Assembly: GCF_901538265.1 (NCBI RefSeq)
Contig: NZ_LR593886.1
Span: forward strand, 2,356,001-2,420,000
Reading direction: 5' to 3'
DNA length: 64,000 nucleotides
Source of the DNA: Gemmata massiliana
GTDB taxonomy: Bacteria > Planctomycetota > Planctomycetia > Gemmatales > Gemmataceae
Position 1 is the first letter of the stretch; every line of letters begins with the position of its first letter. The notes beneath the pieces are model-generated. The model searched no databases. It was not told the origin of the DNA and worked only from the letters and a program-made list of their open reading frames with translations. Positions 43,610 to 52,546 of the stretch are shown one piece after another. The translations under genes and the position numbers were made by a program.

Positions 43610-45751
43610 ATGAGTGCGTTTCATCGGACCGCCAAGCCGGGTGCTCGGCTCGCAGTTGAGTCGCTGGAAGATCGAGCCACACCCGCGGCCGTGTACGCCC
43701 TGAGCGGCAGCAACTTACTCTCGTTCGACACGACCAGCCCGTCCGCGGCGCCGGTGACCGCGATCACCGGTGTCAGCTCGAACGAGGCGCTCGTCGGCCT
43801 GGATTTCCGCTCCCAGGACGGCGCCCTTTACAGCCTGGGCGTAGACGCGACCGCGAACACGGCGACGCTCTACAAGATCTCGACCCAGACCGGTCAGGCC
43901 ACGGCCATCGGCACGCCGGGTTCGGTCAAGTTCGTTGATACTGTCGGCAGCCAGGTCGACCTGCCGGACCCGTCCGCGGTGAGCTACGGGGTCGCGTTCG
44001 ACCCGGCGACGGGCCAACTTCGCGTTGTGACCGCGAACGGGCTGAACTTCCGCATCGATCCCGCCACCGGCGCGGCCATCGACGGCAACACCGGTCTGGC
44101 CGGGAGCGTGAACGGCGTCAACACCGACGGCGCGATCAACGGGCTGCCCACCGGTTCGACCGGCGTCGACGCGACCGCGTTCGTGGGGGGCTCCGGGAGC
44201 GCGACACAGTACACGCTCGACGCCGCGAGCAACGGCCTGTTCGTGCAGAACGCGAACAGCGGGTCGCAGACCGCGCAAGTGGGCATCACGCTGAACGGCG
44301 CCCCGCTCGACTTCACCCGCGCGAACGGGCTCGACATCTCCGGCAACACGGGCGTCGCCGCCCTCACGGTGAACAACGTCACCCACATTTACGAGATCGA
44401 CCTGACGACGGGCGCTGCGGTCGACCGCGGTGTCGCGCCGCAAGGTGTGAGCGGCCTGACCCTCGCGCCCGCGTCGGTCGCGTTCACGAGCGCGACGTTC
44501 GCCGCGTCGGAAACTGGTACGAACGCAACGATCACGCTCACCCGCTCCGGCGACACGAGCGCCGCGGTCGCGGTTTCGGTCCTAGTGACGGGCGGCACCG
44601 CGACGCAGGGGACCGACTTCACCGGTAGCTCGTTCGTGGTGTCCTTCGCGGCCGGTCAGACCACGGCCACGCTGAACATCCCGATCGCGGACGACGGCGT
44701 CAAGGAGTCCGCCGAAACGATCACGCTGACGCTGTCGGCGCCGACCGGCGGCGCGGCCCTCGGCGCGCAATCGACCACGACCGTTACGGTCACCGATACC
44801 GATCCCGAGCCGACGGTTCCGCCGCCCCCGCCCCCGCCGATCACCGGCTGGTCCGGGACGCCCATCGGGACCGGGGTCGGGGCCGGCGGCGTGCAGCTGA
44901 TGAACTCGGACGGCACCCTGGGTCGCAACTTCCTGCCCTACGGCGCCACCATGACCTCGGGCGTCCGGGTCGCGACCGGCGACGTGAACGGCGACGGCGT
45001 GGCCGACATCATTACGGCCCCGCGCGTGGGGGCGCCGCACGTGAAGGTGTTCGACGGCGTGACGGGCGAGGAGATCCGCAGCTTCTACGCCTTCGATCCG
45101 ACCTTTATGGGCGGGCTGACGCTCGCGGCCGGGGACATCAACGGCGACGGGGCCGACGACATCATCGTGGGGACCGCGGCCGGCTTCTCGCACGTGAAAG
45201 CGTTCAGCGGGGCGACCGGGGCCGTAATCGCGAGCTTCTACGCTTACAACGGGTTCGGCGGCGGGGTGGACGTCGCGGCCGGGGACGTGAACGGCGACGG
45301 CCACGACGACATCATCACGGGGACCGCGAGCGGTACCTCGCACGTGAAGGTGTTCGACGGCGTGACCTTCGCGACGATCCAGAGCATGTTCACGTTCGTG
45401 GAACAAACGTTCGTAGGGCAACAGGGCGGGGTGACCGTGGCGGCCGGTGACACGGACGGCGACGGACACGCGGAGGTGATCGTGGGCTCCCTGTCGTCGA
45501 CGTCGTCGGTGAAGGTGTATAGCGGTGCAACAGGCGCGGAAGTGCGCAGCTTCCGCCCGTTCGCGTCGGGCTTCACGGGCGGGTTGAACGTGGCGGCGCG
45601 GGACGTGAACGGGGACGGGCTCGCCGATATCCTCGTCGGGACCGCGTCGGGTTCGTCGCACGTGAAGGGCTTCGACGGCGGTACCGGGTCGGAAATCAAC
45701 AGTTTCCTCGCGTTCGGCGCGGCCTTCAAGGGCGGCGTGTACGTTAACTGA
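43610..45751 (+). CDS. Surface protein with DUF4394, Calx-beta and FG-GAP repeats
   Basis: 713 residues. The N-terminus MSAFHRTAKPGARLAVESLEDRATPA carries the planctomycete motif ESLEDRATPA (17-26), often found on large exported proteins in place of a classical signal peptide. A DUF4394 domain follows (VYALSGSNLLSFDTTSP...), then a Calx-beta domain (about 285-395, AETGTNATITLTRSGDTSAAVAVSVLVTGGTA), a Pro-rich linker (PPPPPPP) and about six FG-GAP units with calcium-loop-like DVNGDGVADI patterns. It is likely to be a secreted calcium-binding structural protein. The Shine-Dalgarno AGGAG (43600-43604) fixes the start. Confidence 0.88.
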   Translation: MSAFHRTAKPGARLAVESLEDRATPAAVYALSGSNLLSFDTTSPSAAPVTAITGVSSNEALVGLDFRSQDGALYSLGVDATANTATLYKISTQTGQATAIGTPGSVKFVDTVGSQVDLPDPSAVSYGVAFDPATGQLRVVTANGLNFRIDPATGAAIDGNTGLAGSVNGVNTDGAINGLPTGSTGVDATAFVGGSGSATQYTLDAASNGLFVQNANSGSQTAQVGITLNGAPLDFTRANGLDISGNTGVAALTVNNVTHIYEIDLTTGAAVDRGVAPQGVSGLTLAPASVAFTSATFAASETGTNATITLTRSGDTSAAVAVSVLVTGGTATQGTDFTGSSFVVSFAAGQTTATLNIPIADDGVKESAETITLTLSAPTGGAALGAQSTTTVTVTDTDPEPTVPPPPPPPITGWSGTPIGTGVGAGGVQLMNSDGTLGRNFLPYGATMTSGVRVATGDVNGDGVADIITAPRVGAPHVKVFDGVTGEEIRSFYAFDPTFMGGLTLAAGDINGDGADDIIVGTAAGFSHVKAFSGATGAVIASFYAYNGFGGGVDVAAGDVNGDGHDDIITGTASGTSHVKVFDGVTFATIQSMFTFVEQTFVGQQGGVTVAAGDTDGDGHAEVIVGSLSSTSSVKVYSGATGAEVRSFRPFASGFTGGLNVAARDVNGDGLADILVGTASGSSHVKGFDGGTGSEINSFLAFGAAFKGGVYVN

Positions 45752-45788
45752 TGCGGCCCAACCGCACTGGCGGGGCCGTAAACTCTCG

Positions 45789-45850
45789 TTCGCCGGTGGT
45801 AAAGTCAAAGGTCTCAACAAGAGACGATCTTTGACTTTACCACCGGCGAA
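45789..45850. terminator. Long hairpin after the FG-GAP protein gene
   Basis: A perfect 22-base-pair inverted repeat (45789-45810 and 45829-45850) with an inner GTCTC/GAGAC stem and AACAA loop, 37 bases after the stop codon. TGCCTTTTG follows, so a modest T run is present. Likely terminator. Confidence 0.7.
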
Positions 45851-46040
45851 TGCCTTTTGCCGCGTGCTTTCGGCTGGACGCGACCTTTGCGAACGGGGGC
45901 CGCCGATGGGTCGAACAGCCGTTACCTATGCACGTCCGCCTTGACGCCGGGTATCAACCTGTCGAGAATGCGTGTACGGCTCCCGCTGATGTGCCCGCCT
46001 CTACACCGGCCCACGAGGGCCGTCTCCGAGACTTCTATAA

Positions 46041-46658
46041 ATGCCATTGCCACAACTTCGCGTGCGTTTTGTTCTGCCGTTTGCGCTGGTCGCGGGCCTC
46101 ACGGTTGGGGTGATCGGGTGCGGAGGCGCTGAGAGCGTGCAAACGTACACGGCGCCGAAGTCCGAGGGCGGCAAGGCGCCCGACGCACCGGGAGCGGTGA
46201 CCGAGTACCGCATTTTGGGGGCCATGTACCCCGCCGATGCGCCGGCGTGGTTCTTCAAAATGCCCGGCACGGCCGACGATCTCGCGAAGTACGAAGCGGA
46301 CTTCGACAAGTTGCTCGCGAGCGTGTCGATCCCCGCGAACGGGCCGCCGGAGTTCACGCCGCCTGAAGGGTGGAAGCGCGGCGCCGGTCGGGGGCAGTTC
46401 GTGCTCGCGACGCTCCGCACGCCGGACGACAAGTACGAATTGACGGTAACATCGGCCCAGGGCGACGTGTTCGGTAACGTTCAGCGCTGGGCGTCCGAGC
46501 AACTCGGCAACACGAGTTTCAATCGCGATGCCATGCCGAAGGTGACGCGCACCGTTGAGGCGAAGGGCGTGAAGGGATTGCGGGTCGATGTGCGCGGGCC
46601 GAAGAAGCCGCCGATGGGCGGGGGCGGTCCGTTTATGGGTGGTATGGGCGGGAAGTAA
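46041..46658 (+). CDS. Lipoprotein, function unknown
   Basis: 205 residues. The signal peptide ends in a lipobox-like VGVIGC with Cys27, so it is probably a lipoprotein. The body has no domain that I recognise; segments TEYRILGAMYPADAPAWFFKMPGTADDLAKYEADFDKLLASV and PPEGWKRGAGRGQFVLATLRT recur in planctomycete lipoproteins as far as I can recall, but this is not verified. The C-terminus is rich in Pro, Gly and Met (KKPPMGGGGPFMGGMGGK). It lies 53 bases upstream of the cytochrome c maturation fusion on the same strand and could be cotranscribed. Confidence 0.75.
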   Translation: MPLPQLRVRFVLPFALVAGLTVGVIGCGGAESVQTYTAPKSEGGKAPDAPGAVTEYRILGAMYPADAPAWFFKMPGTADDLAKYEADFDKLLASVSIPANGPPEFTPPEGWKRGAGRGQFVLATLRTPDDKYELTVTSAQGDVFGNVQRWASEQLGNTSFNRDAMPKVTRTVEAKGVKGLRVDVRGPKKPPMGGGGPFMGGMGGK

Positions 46659-46711
46659 AGTAACGAACCTGTTCCCGTGGCTACGCGGACCAAATCTCCG
46701 AGGAACCAGCG

Positions 46712-49700
46712 ATGACCCCGACCATGCCGCACGCCCCGGGCGAACACGGTGAGCCGCCCGTCCGCATCCCCAGTCGGGGACCGGTGTACTACGTGCTCCG
46801 GGGGCTGAAGGCGCTCGCCTCGCTCCAGCTCACGGTCGGGCTCTTCGTGCTGGGCATTCTGCTGGTTTTCTTCGGCACCCTTGCGCAACTTGATAATGGC
46901 GTTTGGACCGTCGTCGACAAGTACTTCTGGTCGACGATCGTGATGGTCCCGTTCGAGCTGGTCCACAAGTTCCTGAACGTGTTCTGGAAGGAAGCGTTCC
47001 CGGACGGGCAGTCGGAGTGGACGGGGGCGTTCCCGCTACCGGGCGGCATCCTACTCGGCGGGGCGATGCTCGTGAACCTGCTGGCCGCGCACGCGGTGCG
47101 GTTCCGGCTCACCTGGAAGCGGTCCGGGATCTTCCTCATTCACGGCGGCCTGCTGTTCCTGTTCGTGGGCGAGTTCATCACGCGCGAGTACGCGGTCGAA
47201 CAGCGGATGACGATCGAGACCGGGAAGTCGACCGATTTCACCGAGGACGCGCGGCACGTGCAGCTCGTGTTCGTCGACCGCTCGGCACCGGAAACCGAGC
47301 GCGTGGTCGCGGTCCCGCAAGAGCTTCTCAGGGGCGCGAAGGGGCGGGTCACCCACCCGGAGCTGCCCGTTGATATCGAGGTCGTCGGCGACTACATGGT
47401 GAACTCCGAGTTCACCGAGGCCGCACCGGGGGCACCGAACCCCGCGACGGTGGGGTGGGGCCAGCACCTCATCGGGATCAAGCGGAAAGAGGTCGCGGGC
47501 GTCGACACCGAGCAGAAAACGGACACCCCGACCGTTTACGTGAAGCTCTTCAAGAAAGGGACCGACGAGGCGCTCGGGGTCCACTACACGTCCCTCTGGT
47601 TGTACATGATGGGGCGGTCCGATTACGTCGAGGCGGACGGGAAGCGGTACGAACTCGTGCTCCGGCCCAAGCGGTACTACAAGCCGTACCGCATCCACCT
47701 CGACCAGTTCCGGTTCGACCGCTACATCGGCACCGGCAAGCCGAAGAACTACTCCAGCGACGTGCGGGTCTACGACCAGAGCGGCGGGGAGCCGGTCATC
47801 ACCCAGCGCATCTCGATGAACGAGCCCCTGCGGTACGCGGGCGAGACGTTCTATCAGCAGAGCTTCGACCGGTCCGAGAAGACGACCATTCTCCAGGTGG
47901 TGAAGAACCCGGGCTGGCTGCTGCCGTACATCTCGTGCGCGGTGGTCGGGTTCGGGCTGTTGCTGCACTTCGGGATCTTCCTCGTTCAGTTCCTCCTCCG
48001 CACGCGGGCGGCCCAAACCCTCGTTTCGGCGGCCCCCCCACTCGCTCCGAGAACCGTGCCTGTAGGGACGCGGTACTTCCCGTGGCTCATGCTGGTGGCG
48101 ATGGTGATCTACCTGCTCTCGGTTTTCGGCCGGATGACGCCCAAAACCGAGCCCTACGACCTCGATGCGTTCGGGCGCATCCCGGTCGTCGAGGGCGGGC
48201 GGGTGAAGCCGCTCGACACGGTCGCCCGCGTGAACCTGCGCATCGTGAGCGGGCGCGAGGAGTGGGAGGACGAGGCGGGCAAGAAGCAGCCGGCGATCCG
48301 CTGGTACCTGGACGTGCTTTCGAGCGAGAACCCGGAAGACCGCGGTCCCGCGTGGAAGCACCGGGTCATTCGCGTCGACAACGAGCAGGTGCTCAGCGCC
48401 CTGGAACTGAGGCCCGTGGAGGGGCTGCGGTACTCGCTCGAAGAACTCGTGCCGAAGTTCCCCATCATCCGCCAGCGCGTCGCGGCCGCCGGGAAGAAGG
48501 TGGACAACAAGCAGAAGCTCGATCAGACCGAGACCAAGTTCAAGGAACTGGTCGAGCGCATCAACGTGGTGTCCCAGATCGCGGCCGAGAGCGGGGCGCT
48601 CTCCGAGGGGCGCGGGCCGCTCTTCCTCCCGCCGCAAGAGGAGGGGGGCACGTGGACCTCGCTGGGCAAGGTGCGGCGCGACATCGAGACGCAGATGCGG
48701 CCACAGCTCCAGTCCGAGTTCCCGATCTCGGACGAGATCCTCGCCAAAATGTCGGAGAAAGAGAAGGCCGCGCTCAGTGCGAAACTGAGGACACGGATCG
48801 AGGAACTCGAGTCCGCGGCCCTCGCGAAGAACCCGCCCGCCGCGGACTGGGTCAAGCTCCTCAAATCGTACCGGGCGAAGCAGTCCGACGAGTTCAACGC
48901 GGTGGTCCGGGAGTACCGGGCGAAGCACGCCGGGAACGTTTCGGACGTGAACCCGGCGCACGACTTCTCCGAGCGCCTGGTTTACGGCCCGTTCAACGGG
49001 GTCGGGAAGTTGCGCACCGAGGTCACGTTCAACCGGTTCCAGCCCTTCTACCAGTGTACCGGGCTGTACGTGATCGGGTTCGTGCTGTCGATCATCGGAT
49101 TCGCGGCGAGCGCGGCCCAGAAGCCGGGCGCGGCGACCGCACTTCGCCGGTCCGGGACGAACGTCCTCATCCTCGCGCTCGTCGTTCACACGGTCGCGCT
49201 GTTCGCCCGCATGTACCTCATGCAGCGGGTCGGGGTGTTCGTCACGAACCTGTACTCGTCGGCCGTCTTCATCGGGTGGGGGTGTGTGGCGCTGTGCCTC
49301 GTACTGGAGCGTCTGTTCCCGATCGGGGTCGGGAACGTGGTCGCCGCGGCGCTCGGGCTGGCCACGTGCATCGTGGCCCACAACCTCGGCACGCAGCAGG
49401 ACACGCTGGAGATGATGGAGGCGGTGCTGGACACGAACTTCTGGCTCGCCACGCACGTCACCACCGTGACCCTCGGCTACACGGCCACGTTCGTGGCCGG
49501 GTTCCTCGGCGCGATTTATGTTTTGTGTGTGCTGGGCACGGTCGTCCGGGACTCGTTCGAGAGCCGGGGCGAGCCGACGGTCGGGGCGCTGCTCGCGTTC
49601 GGGACCGCGGTGGTCGGGCTCGTCGCCGTTCCCATGTTCTTCTTGTGGTTCCTCAAGGTCGCGCTGGAGAAATTCGAACTGGTGAACCCGATCCTGTTGG

Positions 49701-50485
49701 ACGGGGCGTTCGGGCTCGCGGCCGCCGGCGGGATCGTGTACGGCCTGATGACGATGCTCCTGCGGGTGTCGTCGTCGGGCGTGGACGCGCACGGGAAGCT
49801 GCTCCAGGGGCAGGTGCCCCAACTGGCCCAACCGATCGTCGGCCTCGCGCTCACGCCCGAGTCCAGTAAGATCCTCGGCCAGATGGTCTACGGCGTGGTG
49901 GCGTTCGCGACGCTGCTGAGCTTCGTGGGCACCGTTCTCGGGGGCATCTGGGCGGACCAGTCGTGGGGCCGGTTCTGGGGCTGGGATCCGAAGGAGAACG
50001 GGGCCGTTCTCATCGTGCTGTGGAACTCCCTGATCCTGCACGCGCGCTGGGCCGGTATCGTGAAGGACCGCGGCGTCGCGGTGCTCGCGGTGTTCGGCAA
50101 CACCATCACGGCGTGGAGCTGGTTCGGTACCAACCAGCTCGGCATCGGGCTCCACGCTTACGGGTTCGACAGCCGGCTCGCGGACGGGTGCTTCAACTTC
50201 TGGCTGCTCCAGTTCGTCGTTCTGGTGTGCGGGGCCGTGATCCCGCGGCACTTCTGGGCGAGCGCGACCCGTCGGGGCGCGGCGCAGAAACTTTCGGTCG
50301 CTGAAGTGGTGGGAACGAGCGCACCACTAGCGTCGGACGCAGGTACTACAGCGCACAATGAAACCGCGGCGGGGGCGAACGGTACGGTGCCCGCGAATTC
50401 GGTGAACGGCCACGCCAATGGTTCGCCCAATGGCAACGGGCCGTCGCACCGCGACAAGGGAAAGAAACACGGCAAGCGCCGGTAG
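46712..50485 (+). CDS. ResB-CcsA fusion, cytochrome c maturation
   Basis: 1257 residues. The N-terminal ResB-like part (about 20-480) has several membrane segments (LQLTVGLFVLGILLVFFGTLAQL, GGAMLVNLLAAHAVRF) and a large outside beta domain. A middle segment (about 485-770) begins RIPVVEGGRVKPLDTVARVNLRIV and is mostly helical. The C-terminal CcsA-like part (about 780-1190) has many membrane segments and the haem-handling motif WGRFWGWDPKENG at about 1085-1097, followed by conserved LHARW and a terminal Asn/Gly-rich tail. It attaches haem to apocytochromes outside the cytoplasm, as needed by the cytochrome genes in this window. No CcsX-like thiol protein is adjacent. Confidence 0.9.
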   Translation: MTPTMPHAPGEHGEPPVRIPSRGPVYYVLRGLKALASLQLTVGLFVLGILLVFFGTLAQLDNGVWTVVDKYFWSTIVMVPFELVHKFLNVFWKEAFPDGQSEWTGAFPLPGGILLGGAMLVNLLAAHAVRFRLTWKRSGIFLIHGGLLFLFVGEFITREYAVEQRMTIETGKSTDFTEDARHVQLVFVDRSAPETERVVAVPQELLRGAKGRVTHPELPVDIEVVGDYMVNSEFTEAAPGAPNPATVGWGQHLIGIKRKEVAGVDTEQKTDTPTVYVKLFKKGTDEALGVHYTSLWLYMMGRSDYVEADGKRYELVLRPKRYYKPYRIHLDQFRFDRYIGTGKPKNYSSDVRVYDQSGGEPVITQRISMNEPLRYAGETFYQQSFDRSEKTTILQVVKNPGWLLPYISCAVVGFGLLLHFGIFLVQFLLRTRAAQTLVSAAPPLAPRTVPVGTRYFPWLMLVAMVIYLLSVFGRMTPKTEPYDLDAFGRIPVVEGGRVKPLDTVARVNLRIVSGREEWEDEAGKKQPAIRWYLDVLSSENPEDRGPAWKHRVIRVDNEQVLSALELRPVEGLRYSLEELVPKFPIIRQRVAAAGKKVDNKQKLDQTETKFKELVERINVVSQIAAESGALSEGRGPLFLPPQEEGGTWTSLGKVRRDIETQMRPQLQSEFPISDEILAKMSEKEKAALSAKLRTRIEELESAALAKNPPAADWVKLLKSYRAKQSDEFNAVVREYRAKHAGNVSDVNPAHDFSERLVYGPFNGVGKLRTEVTFNRFQPFYQCTGLYVIGFVLSIIGFAASAAQKPGAATALRRSGTNVLILALVVHTVALFARMYLMQRVGVFVTNLYSSAVFIGWGCVALCLVLERLFPIGVGNVVAAALGLATCIVAHNLGTQQDTLEMMEAVLDTNFWLATHVTTVTLGYTATFVAGFLGAIYVLCVLGTVVRDSFESRGEPTVGALLAFGTAVVGLVAVPMFFLWFLKVALEKFELVNPILLDGAFGLAAAGGIVYGLMTMLLRVSSSGVDAHGKLLQGQVPQLAQPIVGLALTPESSKILGQMVYGVVAFATLLSFVGTVLGGIWADQSWGRFWGWDPKENGAVLIVLWNSLILHARWAGIVKDRGVAVLAVFGNTITAWSWFGTNQLGIGLHAYGFDSRLADGCFNFWLLQFVVLVCGAVIPRHFWASATRRGAAQKLSVAEVVGTSAPLASDAGTTAHNETAAGANGTVPANSVNGHANGSPNGNGPSHRDKGKKHGKRR

Positions 50486-50950
50486 TGCCGGTTCGATGCG
50501 AAACGGCGATTCGCAACGTGCGGTTGGAGTGCCAGATTGGTATTCCAGCCGCACGTTATTTTTTGGGCACTCTGTTACCCGCTGCTCTTGCGAGCGAGGT
50601 TCGCCGTTGGCTCGGTTGGGGGCGCCACTGTCCGCAATCGAATTCAGTACCGTTTCGGGGTCGTCGGTGTGGTTTGACGAGCCATGACCGCGAAGGGGCG
50701 GTGCGGAGAACGCCCGGCTGTAAGAAGAAGGAAGAGCCGCGGATAACGCGGATAACGCGGATCAGACAATGAGTGCGTTTTTGTGACCCCAGATGGTGGG
50801 GCTGAGACGTTGAGCGCGGGCGCCGTGAACCGTGGACGTCTCGCGGTCACCACTCGTCGAATTACCCAAGAACGAGAACGCGGTGGCGCCTCCCTACACC
50901 CGACAGTGCGGGTGTAGGGAGGCGCCACTGCGGGATTGATTTCGTGCCCG
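50486..50950. other. Gap between the CcsA fusion and the lipoprotein gene
   Basis: 465 bases with no supportable gene; short open frames here are composed of repeat sequence. It contains a single repeat arm at 50736-50765 (GCCGCGGATAACGCGGATAA..., three copies of GCGGATAA-like units) related to the repeat at 38625-38767, and a hairpin at 50883-50928. Confidence 0.6.
50883..50928. terminator. 19-base-pair hairpin downstream of the lipoprotein gene
   Basis: The left arm 50883-50901 and the right arm 50910-50928 are perfectly complementary, with an 8-base loop, and the stem can extend outwards by a G-U and a C-G pair. It lies 22 bases past the end of the minus-strand gene. The minus-strand sequence after it lacks a T run, so transcript-end stabilisation is as plausible as termination. 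Confidence 0.6.
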
Positions 50951-51643
50951 TTACTTCTTCCAGTCCGGTGCCGGGGCAGAACTGCCCATCTGCTTGCGGA
51001 TGTTCTCGCCGCGCTCCGACTGTTTCAACAGCGGGGCGACGCGGTCGAGGTCGGCGGGGTCGAAGCCCGCGCCCTTCAGCAGGTCGCGCGCGGCCTGTGC
51101 TGCGTCGGTCGCATCAACCCCCCGGTTCCCGCGCGGGAAGCGCTTCTCGTGGAACGCGAGGTTCGCCTGTTGCCCGGCGTCGACGGGCGTGCCGCCCCCG
51201 AGTACCGGGCTGCCGCCGAAGCTCGCGTCCCGGATCGGGTCGACGTCGCGCCCCACGTTCTTCGCGGTCCGCTTTTCGGCCACCATCTGACCCAGTTCGG
51301 CGCACAGCACGGCCGCGAGTTCCGCGTCCGTCTTGCACTTGTTCACCAGCCCCTCGCTGATCCAGAGCTGTTCCGTGCCGTGGTGGAACAGGACCGATTC
51401 CTTGACGCCGGCCGTGAAAATGAGCGGCTCGATCCCCGTGAACGTGTTCTGCGCGAGGATCTTCCGGCCGAGTACCTCGACGCGCTCCGCGACGGGCAGC
51501 GACGCCTTCGGCGGGTTCTTGGGGTCGAAGCCGGGGTTGTCGTCCCACCCGAGTGCCCGCGACACGGACCACTCGCCGTCGTGCATGCACCCGGTCGAAG
51601 AGAGCAGGGCGAGGCCCGCGACCAGCGCGGCGAGACGGTTCAT
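50951..51643 (-). CDS. Lipoprotein resembling a degenerate M48 peptidase
   Basis: 230 residues. Lipobox LLSSTGC (Cys19). The segment WISEGLVNKCKTDAELAAVLCAELGQMVAEK (about 94-124) aligns with the M48 zinc-peptidase pattern ...DEAELAAVLAHEIGHVVARH, but the zinc-binding motif HExxH has become Ala115-Glu116-Leu-Gly-Gln119: both histidines are lost, while Glu116 is kept. The third zinc ligand is also not evident. It is therefore probably not a protease; chaperone-like or regulatory roles are possible. The alternative reading, an unrelated lipoprotein with chance similarity, cannot be excluded without a profile search. Confidence 0.75.
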   Translation of the reverse strand: MNRLAALVAGLALLSSTGCMHDGEWSVSRALGWDDNPGFDPKNPPKASLPVAERVEVLGRKILAQNTFTGIEPLIFTAGVKESVLFHHGTEQLWISEGLVNKCKTDAELAAVLCAELGQMVAEKRTAKNVGRDVDPIRDASFGGSPVLGGGTPVDAGQQANLAFHEKRFPRGNRGVDATDAAQAARDLLKGAGFDPADLDRVAPLLKQSERGENIRKQMGSSAPAPDWKK

Positions 51644-51750
51644 AACGGGTGCCCCTTTGCCTTAAGGAATGGTGCTCCGCATACCGAAGAAGAGAAGTGC
51701 TGTCGAGAGACTTTCGCCCCGAATTGGCGCGCGAAATTGCGCAAAAGAGT

Positions 51751-51785
51751 GAACCCGGCGAGCGTCGCGTGCGCTGACCGGGTTC
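51751..51785. terminator. Possible terminator of the heptose cassette
   Basis: GAACCCGG (51751-51758) and CCGGGTTC (51778-51785) form an eight-base-pair stem with an inner AGCG/CGCT stem, 31 bases after the transaldolase-like gene on the minus strand. No T run, so moderate support. Confidence 0.5.
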
Positions 51786-51816
51786 GCTCCAACTACCTGA
51801 CTATCAGCGCCCGCGC

Positions 51817-52521
51817 TCAGGCGGCGCGCTTCAGTTGGTTCGCCTGAACCGCCTGTTCCCAGGCGCGGAACTCGGTCATGAACTGGCCCACGGCCTCGTC
51901 CGTCTTCGGGTGGCCGCACATTTGCGGGAAGAACTTCGGCGGCACCGTGATGATGTGCGCGCCGGCTTGGATCGCCTCGTTGACGTCCACGAGGTGCCGG
52001 ATGCTACCGACGATGATCTCGCTATCCAGCCCGCGCCGGTCGAGCGACTCGCGGGTCGAGCGGACCACCGAGCCGGCGTCGTAACCGATGTCTCGGATGC
52101 GCCCCCAGAACAGGCTGACGTACTTCGCGCCGGCGCTGGCGGCCATCACTGCCTGGTTGTACGACATGCAGCACGTGCAGTTCACCGGCACGTTGCGCCG
52201 GGCCAGTTGCGCGATCACCTTCAGTTCGTTCCACCCGATCGGGATCTTGATGTTCAGGTACGGGTAGTCACCGAACTCGTTGACGAACTGTTCCGCTTGG
52301 TCGGCCATCTTCGCCGGGTCGGTGGTGTTCACCTCGACGCTCAGCGGGATCTTCGCGTCGTGCTTGATGAGCGCGTCGATCATCGAGCGGATGTGCTCGC
52401 CGAAGTCCACGCAGTTGGACCGCGCGATGAGCATCGGGTTGGTGGTCACGCCCGACGCGAACCCGCGCTCAAGGCACGTTTCCAGTTCCTTCACGTCGGC
52501 GGTGTCGACGAACAGTTTCAT
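51817..52521 (-). CDS. Transaldolase / fructose-6-phosphate aldolase family enzyme
   Basis: 234 residues, the short (FSA/TalC-like) form. Asp6 (KLFVDTAD), TNPMLIARS, the Schiff-base Lys92 in YLNIKIP, NCTCCMSYNQAVMAASAGAKYVSLFWGRIRDIGYD and SIRHLVDVNEAIQAGAHIITVPPKFF all match. Transaldolases make sedoheptulose 7-phosphate; short forms may instead be fructose-6-phosphate aldolases. Its place at the end of a heptose cassette suggests that it supplies or drains sedoheptulose 7-phosphate, the GmhA substrate. Ends LKRAA. Confidence 0.88.
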   Translation of the reverse strand: MKLFVDTADVKELETCLERGFASGVTTNPMLIARSNCVDFGEHIRSMIDALIKHDAKIPLSVEVNTTDPAKMADQAEQFVNEFGDYPYLNIKIPIGWNELKVIAQLARRNVPVNCTCCMSYNQAVMAASAGAKYVSLFWGRIRDIGYDAGSVVRSTRESLDRRGLDSEIIVGSIRHLVDVNEAIQAGAHIITVPPKFFPQMCGHPKTDEAVGQFMTEFRAWEQAVQANQLKRAA

Positions 52522-52546
52522 GCCAGCTCCCGTTTGTGAATATATT

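Noticed and set aside
45850-46132. Two short open frames in the gap before the lipoprotein gene
   Set aside because: They overlap each other and the start of the lipoprotein gene in other frames, start inside the terminator-like hairpin, and show no family pattern.
47051-50251. An antisense open frame of 1066 codons inside the ResB-CcsA fusion
   Set aside because: The plus-strand protein has clear family motifs and membrane segments. The antisense translation is Arg/Asp/Val/His-rich without recognisable segments, the usual result of high GC content.
50485-50772. A 95-codon open frame after the ResB-CcsA fusion
   Set aside because: Its C-terminal half is the translation of the GCGGATAA repeat (RITRITRI), and no independent start signal is present.
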